Source: Harmothoe impar
Lineage: Eukaryota; Annelida; Polychaeta; Phyllodocida; Polynoidae
Length of the DNA stretch: 64,000 bases
NCBI GenBank assembly: GCA_947462335.1
Contig: OX381717.1
Coordinates: forward strand, 42,451,523-42,515,522
Direction: 5' to 3'
Shown here: positions 57,785 through 64,000 of the stretch, one piece after another
Position numbering within the stretch: the stretch's first letter is position 1
Layout of the letters: every line of letters starts with the position of its first letter
Made by a program: the position numbers and the translations under genes
Notes under the pieces: model-generated
The model's database searches: none
Told to the model about the DNA's origin: nothing
The model's input: only the letters and a program-made list of their open reading frames with translations

Positions 57785-60700
57785 GAGGGAAAAGGGTCCT
57801 CTAAGCCAAAAACTCAAAAAAAAATTGATGTCATCAGCTTTCCAGTGATATCATTTATTAGCAGGTACCACCTCTAGTTTTTGAGTACTGGCTTTCTGAA
57901 TATGTGTGGTCACAGTCAAATCTCAAATGCCAATAAGCTCTATCTTACTTTGTTTTAGAGATATTCCTATCTAATTAGCATAATTATGATAATTACCAAA
58001 TATCTCAACTTTTTCAAACATTTGGCCACAGCTTTTGATCTAAAAATGGTATTTACATTTTGTTTTCAGCATAGAAATCATTGTGGGGCCTTCTATCAAT
58101 CAATTCTTTTAATTTTTCGATTTAGAATAGATCAATGGCAACCAACATGTGCAAAAACACCAATTTAGTATGGTGGCCCTGGAGGCTCACGTAAAAAAAA
58201 AAATTAAAAGTGAATTTTTTTTTTTCAAAGTGAAGTGTTTTTTTTCAAAGTGAAGTTTTTTTTTTCAAAGTGGAGTTTTTTTTTTCAAAGTGGAGTTTTT
58301 TTTTTCAAAGTGAAGTTTTTTTTTTCAAAGTGGAGTTTTTTTTTCAAAGTGATGTTTTTTTTTCTAAGTGATGTTTTTTTTTCAAAGATTTTTTTTTTTT
58401 TTTTATGTCTTCAGAAAAAAAAAAACTTTTTTCAAAATGAAAAACTCACTGTCACTGTCAAGCTGATGGATGCCAACTTGTGACAGCTATCCTTTAGCAT
58501 TGGGATGCACTACATGTGGCAATTTATAGGATCATGTGTGGAAATTTACACCGGGTAAGTGGCCCGCATGATAACTGGCCTTGGGATAAAGACATCCTTG
58601 CCCATTGGCGCCTTTCAAGTGGCCCTTTCCCAAGAAATTGGCCCTTTGGCCCGGTAAAAATGTATGACAGGTATCCTTCAACATTGAGACTCAACATATA
58701 ATAGCATTGTTATATAGGATTCTAGGTGATAGCTGCCTGTTGAGTGGTCAATTTGCCTGTTGAGTGGCCATTTGGCCGCCGTAACTGGCCCCCGTGACTG
58801 GCCCCTGTGACTGGCCCCTGTGACTGGCCTCCTGTGACACCTTGTGACAGCTATCTTTTCACAATGGAATGGAGTATGTTTATGTGGGCATTCATTGGAT
58901 CCTATGAGACCAGGTGATAAGCCTGCATGAGAACGGTAGAATATTGGCCCATTGGCCCATTGGCCCATTTTCAAACATGCCAAAAAACACTAAAAAGTTG
59001 ATATTCAGGAAATTGGCCAATTTGGCGGGAAAATAGGTCAGAATCTCAAACAGTAGATTTTTGGGGAAATTTGTCGATTTGGTGAGAAAATGGGTCAGAA
59101 TCTCAAAATAGTCTATTTTTCGGGAAATTGGCCAATTTGGCGAGAAAATGGGTCAGATTTTAAAAAAGTCGATTTTTTCGGGAAATTGATCAATTTGGCG
59201 AGAAAATAGGTCTGAATCTCAAAAAGTCAATTCTTAGGAAATTGGCCAATTTGGCGAGAAAATGGGTCAGATTTTTAAAAAGTCGATTTTTTTGGGAAAT
59301 TGATCAATTTGGCGAGAAAATAGGTCAGAATCGCAAAAAATTGATTTTTCAGGAAATTGGCCAATTTGGCGAGAAAATGGGTCAGATTTTAAAAAAGTCG
59401 ATTTTTTCGGGAAATTGATCAATTTCGCGAGAAAATAGGTCAGAATCGCAAAAAATCGATTTTTCAGGAAATTGGCCAATTTGGCGAGAAAATGGGTCAG
59501 ATTTTAAAAAAGTCGATTTTTTCGGGAAATTGATCAATTTGGCGAGAAAATAGGTCAGAATCGCAAAAAAATAGATTTTTCGGGAAATTGGCCAATTTGG
59601 CGAGAAAATGGGTCAGATTTTTAAAAAGTCGATTTTTTCGGGAAATTGATCAATTTGGCAAGAAAATAAGTTCAGATCTGACCAATTTTCTCGCCAAATT
59701 GGCCAATATCCCGAAAAATCTACTTTTTTGAGATTCTGACCAATTTTCTCGCCAAATTGGCCAATTTCCTGAATATCAACCTTTTAGTGTTTTTGGGCAT
59801 GTTTGAAAATGGGCCAATGGGCCAATGGGCCAATATTCTACCGTTCTCATGCAGGCTTATCACCTGGTCTCATAGGATCCAATGAATGCCCATTTGGCAA
59901 GAATGTAGGTCAAAATCTCAAAAAAAATCTGACCTATTTTCACGCCGAATTGATCCATTTCCCAAAAAAATCGACCCATTTTCTCGCCAAATTGGCCAAT
60001 TAGCCGAAAAATCAACTTTTTGAGATTCTGACCTATTTTCTGGCCAAATTGATCAATTTCATGAAAAAATCGACTTTTTGAGATTCTGACCTATTTTCTC
60101 GCCAAATTGATCAATTTCCCGAAAAAAATAGACTTTTTAAAAATCCGACCCATTTTCTCGCCAAATTGGCCAATTTCCCGAAAATCGACTTTTTTGAGAT
60201 TCTGACCCATTTTCTCACCAAATCGACAAATTTCCCCAAAAATCTACTTTTTGAGATTCTGACCTATTTTCTCGCCAAATTGGCCAATTTCCTGAACATC
60301 AACTTTTTAGTGTTTTTTGGCATGTTTGAAAATGGGCCAATGGGCCAATGGGCCAATATTCTACAGTTCTCATGCAGGCTTATCACCTGGTCTCATAGGA
60401 TCCAATGAATGCCCACATAAACATACTCCATTCCATTGTGAAAAGATAGCTGTCACAAGGTGTCACAGGGGGCCAGTCACAGGGGCCAGTCACAGGGGCC
60501 AGTCACAGGGGCCAGTTACGGCGGCCAAATGGCCACTCAACAGGCAAATTGACCACTCAACAGGCAGCTATCACCTAGCATCCTATATAACAATGTTATA
60601 ATATGTTGAGTCTCAATGTTGAAGGATACCTGTCATACATTTTTACCGGGCCAAAGGGCCAATTTCTTAGAAAAAAAACATCACTTTGAAAAAAAAACTC

Positions 60701-61085
60701 CACTTTGAAAAAAACAACTTCACTTTGAAAAAAAAAACTTCACTTTGAAAAAAAAAACTCCACTTTGAAAAAAAAAACTCCACTTTGAAAAAAAACACTT
60801 CACTTTGAAAAAAACAACTTCACTTTGAAAAACAAAAATTCACTTTTAATTTTTTTTTTTGCGTGAGCCTCCAGGGCCACCATAATTTAGGCCCAAAAAC
60901 GTTCCTTTCTATTCCAAATATGGAATGTTTTCACCAAAGATGGAATCTTCTAACATGGCCTATCGTATTCTACATAAAAATCTAGTATAGATAAGTTTTT
61001 GCTATATTTTGGTCCTTTTTGGCTATATGGAGCCCCCTGGTGGCCAAAGTCGGTACTAAAAATCCCACACGGAGGGCCCTTTTCC
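57785..61085 (+). mobile_element. MITE-like element split by a 2.7 kb insertion
   Basis: Left part 57785-58168, right part 60885-61085, together colinear with 30160-30650. Ends AGGGAAAAGGGTCCTC and GGAGGGCCCTTTTCCCT are inverted. Its middle is occupied by the hairpin at 58169-60884. Confidence 0.75.
58169..60884. mobile_element. 2.7 kb hairpin (foldback) element with satellite core and 6-bp target duplication
   Basis: Starts TATGGTGGCCCTGGAGGCTC, ends with the reverse complement, flanked by ATTTAG at 58163-58168 and 60885-60890. Arms pair in order: T9-CAAAGTG arrays (58212-58400 against 60668-60850), a CTGGCCCCTGTGA block (58785-58850 against 60450-60520), GGCCCATT triplets, then arrays of a roughly 58-bp unit (AAATTGGCCAATTTGGCGAG) that reverse near 59670. 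About 220 bp present in the left arm only. No protein gene; frames in it are array translations. Confidence 0.88.
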
Positions 61086-61437
61086 CTTGTTGATCCACAT
61101 ATGTTATTGGCACAGATAGCCGTTTTCTAGTTTTCTAGTTTGAGCATAGAGCACCAGGGGAGCTAGCTGTGTCTCATACTGGAACCAGTAATCTCAAATA
61201 GGAACGGCGAAAGGTGTTGCCTGACTGGGGCGAGAACCATCAACCTTTGTATATATAAAGGCATGTATTCTACCACTGTATGGGTCTGTGGAGGCAGTTC
61301 TCATACAGAAGTCATTCATAACTATCCCTCAGTATATTTCTATTTCTTCTCAACATTCTTATTTCAATATGCCCGGGACCATACATTCAAATAGATTCTC
61401 TCGATACAAAATATTAAAGCCTATATTCTGAGAGATT

Positions 61438-62084
61438 TACCGTAAAACCTTGCGTAGAAGCCGCGACTAGTACCCAAATCAGATCACTGGTGCAGCTCAT
61501 AGGATCGGCCCAAACTCGGGGTGCGGCTAATACCCGAGTTTTTCCAAATTGCGATTTTCAAAATGACCCTAAAATGGCTTTAATACAGTTGCAAGAGTCA
61601 CATAGCCTGCAATGGGGGGGGGAGGTGTCAATGCCTCATAATTATTCGCACCTAAGCCCTAAGACAATGAAGCCAACTCACCTCAGCCCTAAGACAATGC
61701 AGCCCACCGCTAATCCCTGCTAGCATCCTAACACCATGTAGTAACAGTGACAATGTGCCAATCGGAGAGGGGGGGTGACCACCACATAACTGTACTAAAG
61801 TTATGTGCCGGTTATATGTGCGTTAAATGTACACAAAATGTACATCAGGTAGGGGGGAGGGGGCTCATAGAGGCCCCATGGGCCATGGGGGGGGCGATAC
61901 GGTCCGCCAGGAGGCCACACAGGGCCACCAGGAGGACTCTCACCCTCAGGCCAAAGTAAGGGGTGCAGCTTATACGCGCGTTTTTCCCACTATCATTCAG
62001 AATGCCAGTGTCGCTTATAGGATCGGGCCAAACTCGGGGTGTGGCTTATACGCAAGTTAGGCTTATACGCGAGGTTTTACGGTA
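61438..62084. mobile_element. TACCGTAAAACCTTGCG-ended element
   Basis: Inverted ends TACCGTAAAACCTTGCGTA and CGCGAGGTTTTACGGTA. Internal CTCGGGGTGCGGCT and CTCGGGGTGTGGCT blocks. Probably a TA-targeting (Tc1/mariner-like) non-autonomous element. Confidence 0.78.
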
Positions 62085-62214
62085 TATGGAAATTTAGCTA
62101 CTTTTCAATACTATTCTATGTCGATAGGAGGACAAACACTGTATACTCCTATCGCATGAGACATTAACTCAAAGCTTAAATATCTCAGAAAACAGCTTGG
62201 GACCCACCTACGTT

Positions 62215-62640
62215 TTCAGCTGACATTTATGACATTTTTAAAACCGCAACTGCACATGTCACACAGAAATGTAGGTTACATGGAAATTAGTATAACTATA
62301 AGATTTAAACAGCCATAAAAATATTGGGGTCAGGATAGAGCGTCTTGCGTCATAACAATTATACAGTCTGTATTTCAACTAAAATACCATTGGATTCAGT
62401 GTCGGATAATTGATAACAATAAGATTCCCAGATATTTTCTGACGTTTTGGGATTCCCCATAAGTGACTGCCATTAGTGAGAACTGACCAAAACATAAGGC
62501 CCTATCCACAAAACAAGTATGTGAAATTCTTAAAATTTCTCTTACCCTCAAGCAGGAATTAGCAAAGATAAAGCTTAACTATTTGCGAAACATATAGGAC
62601 TATGTATAAAATTACCCATGAGTGTGACCACATTGGAAAG
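62215..62640 (-). repeat. Long inverted repeat, right arm
   Basis: Reverse partner of 53935-54345 (TTTCTCTTACCCTCAAGCAG). Confidence 0.8.
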
Positions 62641-64000
62641 TGTATGTTAAATGGTCTTCTGGCAAAAACCTGATGAAAGTCTAGCTACTTTCACACCAAG
62701 ACCCACCTCAGCTTTCCAAAATCTTGGGAATCAGACATTATTGTTTGCTCATCTATGCCTCTATATAATAGAATTACTTATATTTTCTTTCCTCTCCCCC
62801 CGTGATTGTTTCCATTTCTGATGGTTTAGGCAGGGACACATAACGTATGTTTATGCTGCCTAGGTCACTATCGGTGTGATGCCAATGTACCTAAACTTAT
62901 CAACATGTAATATAAAAGAGAAATGTCTATGCTCCTGTCATTTTCTCACCTACCATTTTTCTAAAAGAAAAAAAAAAGAAAGCTCACATATTATTTTATA
63001 TAAGGCGATGTAATCACTAAGTTTCGATTGGGAAAGCCAAGATTCAACCCACTTTTACCCTTCAAAAATTGCACATTGCATAGTTTTCTACCAATGGTAC
63101 TTTCTGAGAAAAATTAGTAATTAGACCAAAAGAAAGTGTGTTTCAGGCATCCTTGTTGTGAGAATTTGGGTAGTTAGTTTGGAGACCTTTTTTTTCCACT
63201 GTTGAAGGTATCCAAAATATGTGGCAAATCACTGCATCTACTAGCAGGTCATAAGGATCCCTCACTGAATCATCCAGTAAATACATATATCACAACATTT
63301 TGGATCTACTTGTTAAAAAACAATTTCCTGAAGTCAGACAATTATTTAGGCCATTGAAATGAGTGGGCATTTGTTCTTCCTTACAAAAAATCTAGAAAAA
63401 CATTCATATAAAAGAATCCCCAAATGGGAAAAAAACTGCTGGGGTCAGCCCTATTTAAAATCAAGGGTGGGATTGCTTAAAACACACCATCTATAACCAT
63501 CTTTGATCTGAGTATGAGGAGAAATATTTTCAGTGTATTTAAAACTGAATTATTGGCCTTAGCCTATCTGTGTTCTATTTGACTGCCCTGCATTGAGAAA
63601 AATGACCAAACCATAGATTTTTAGCAAGTCCAGCTTGTCCATATAAAACCCATGTGGGGCCCACTGAACTATGCTGTCTGGCTAGATTACCCTACTACAT
63701 GTATCATGTCAAGTGAGAATGTCTTTTTCTTACCTTGTTATATTATCCATGCTGTCTGTTTGCTCCCAGTTGGGGGACTAAGGTAAGCACACATAGATAC
63801 AAAAGAGGTGCCAACTCCACTGTCAGAACTGAGACTATTGTAACTGCAGTTACAAGATCCTCTTTGAGGGAGCCCCACTGTAGCATCGAAAATTGGAAGT
63901 GGTGATTACACTGTGCCTGTATTTAAAAAAGCTTAGGTGTTGCATTGTTGTATAGTTACAGTTAGAACAATACTTCAGCATTTGGAGCACTAAATATAAT
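62641..64000. other. Gene-free stretch to the window end, nothing recognised
   Basis: AT-rich, short frames only. Confidence 0.5.

Noticed and set aside
58200..60850. Phe/Lys-rich and Asn-rich frames in the hairpin element
   Set aside because: Translations of T-rich and 58-bp tandem arrays appearing on both strands in mirrored positions.
1..64000. tRNA, rRNA or snRNA genes
   Set aside because: No convincing A/B-box cloverleaf or rRNA core was found by eye; a tRNAscan/Infernal run would be needed to exclude short RNA genes.

Overview
This is nuclear DNA from an animal. Two intron-containing genes can be read: a ceramide/sphingolipid delta-4 desaturase (DES1/DEGS family, + strand, 26,105-28,142) and a high-affinity choline transporter-like sodium symporter (SLC5A7/CHT family, - strand, 45,979-51,910). 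All introns that can be bounded have GT-AG ends. Both genes, together with a very dense load of short inverted-repeat transposons, point to an invertebrate-type bilaterian genome, perhaps marine (mollusc, annelid, amphioxus or similar). I cannot fix the phylum from sequence alone. No bacterial, phage or CRISPR signal is present.

Layout. 1-26 kb is gene-free and repeat-filled: segmental duplications (2.6-3.6 kb), several MITE families, microsatellites ((AT)n at 12.8 kb, (GA)n at 15-16.3 kb inside a tandem duplication), and about twenty copies or remnants of one palindromic repeat that I call the DH (double-hairpin) element. 26.1-28.1 kb is the desaturase, with a degenerate minisatellite just 3' of it. 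28.8-33.4 kb is a block of inverted higher-order repeats built on a GTTGCTAGGC motif, interrupted by an ACGT-rich inverted-repeat element. 33.4-42 kb is mostly unrecognised AT-rich sequence with scattered MITEs. 42.3-43.3 kb is a frameshifted fragment of a non-LTR retrotransposon reverse transcriptase. 46-51.9 kb holds eight exons of the choline transporter-like gene. 53.9-62.6 kb is a nested complex of inverted repeats, short-period tandem arrays and a 2.7 kb hairpin element with a clean 6-bp target duplication and a recognisable empty site.

The two genes do not form an operon or a pathway; their nearness looks incidental. The clearest larger theme is transposition: several unrelated hairpin elements, including the DH family, are bounded by TTAA. 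In the best DH copies the pattern is TTAA-CCC...GGG-TTAA, the signature of piggyBac-like insertion. No transposase gene is present here, so these would be non-autonomous passengers. The most unusual observations are paired sequence changes that keep the stems of DH hairpins intact, the 2.7 kb palindrome with its satellite core, loss of two aromatic residues expected at the choline site of the transporter, and a 12-bp repeat coding a His-rich tail on the desaturase.
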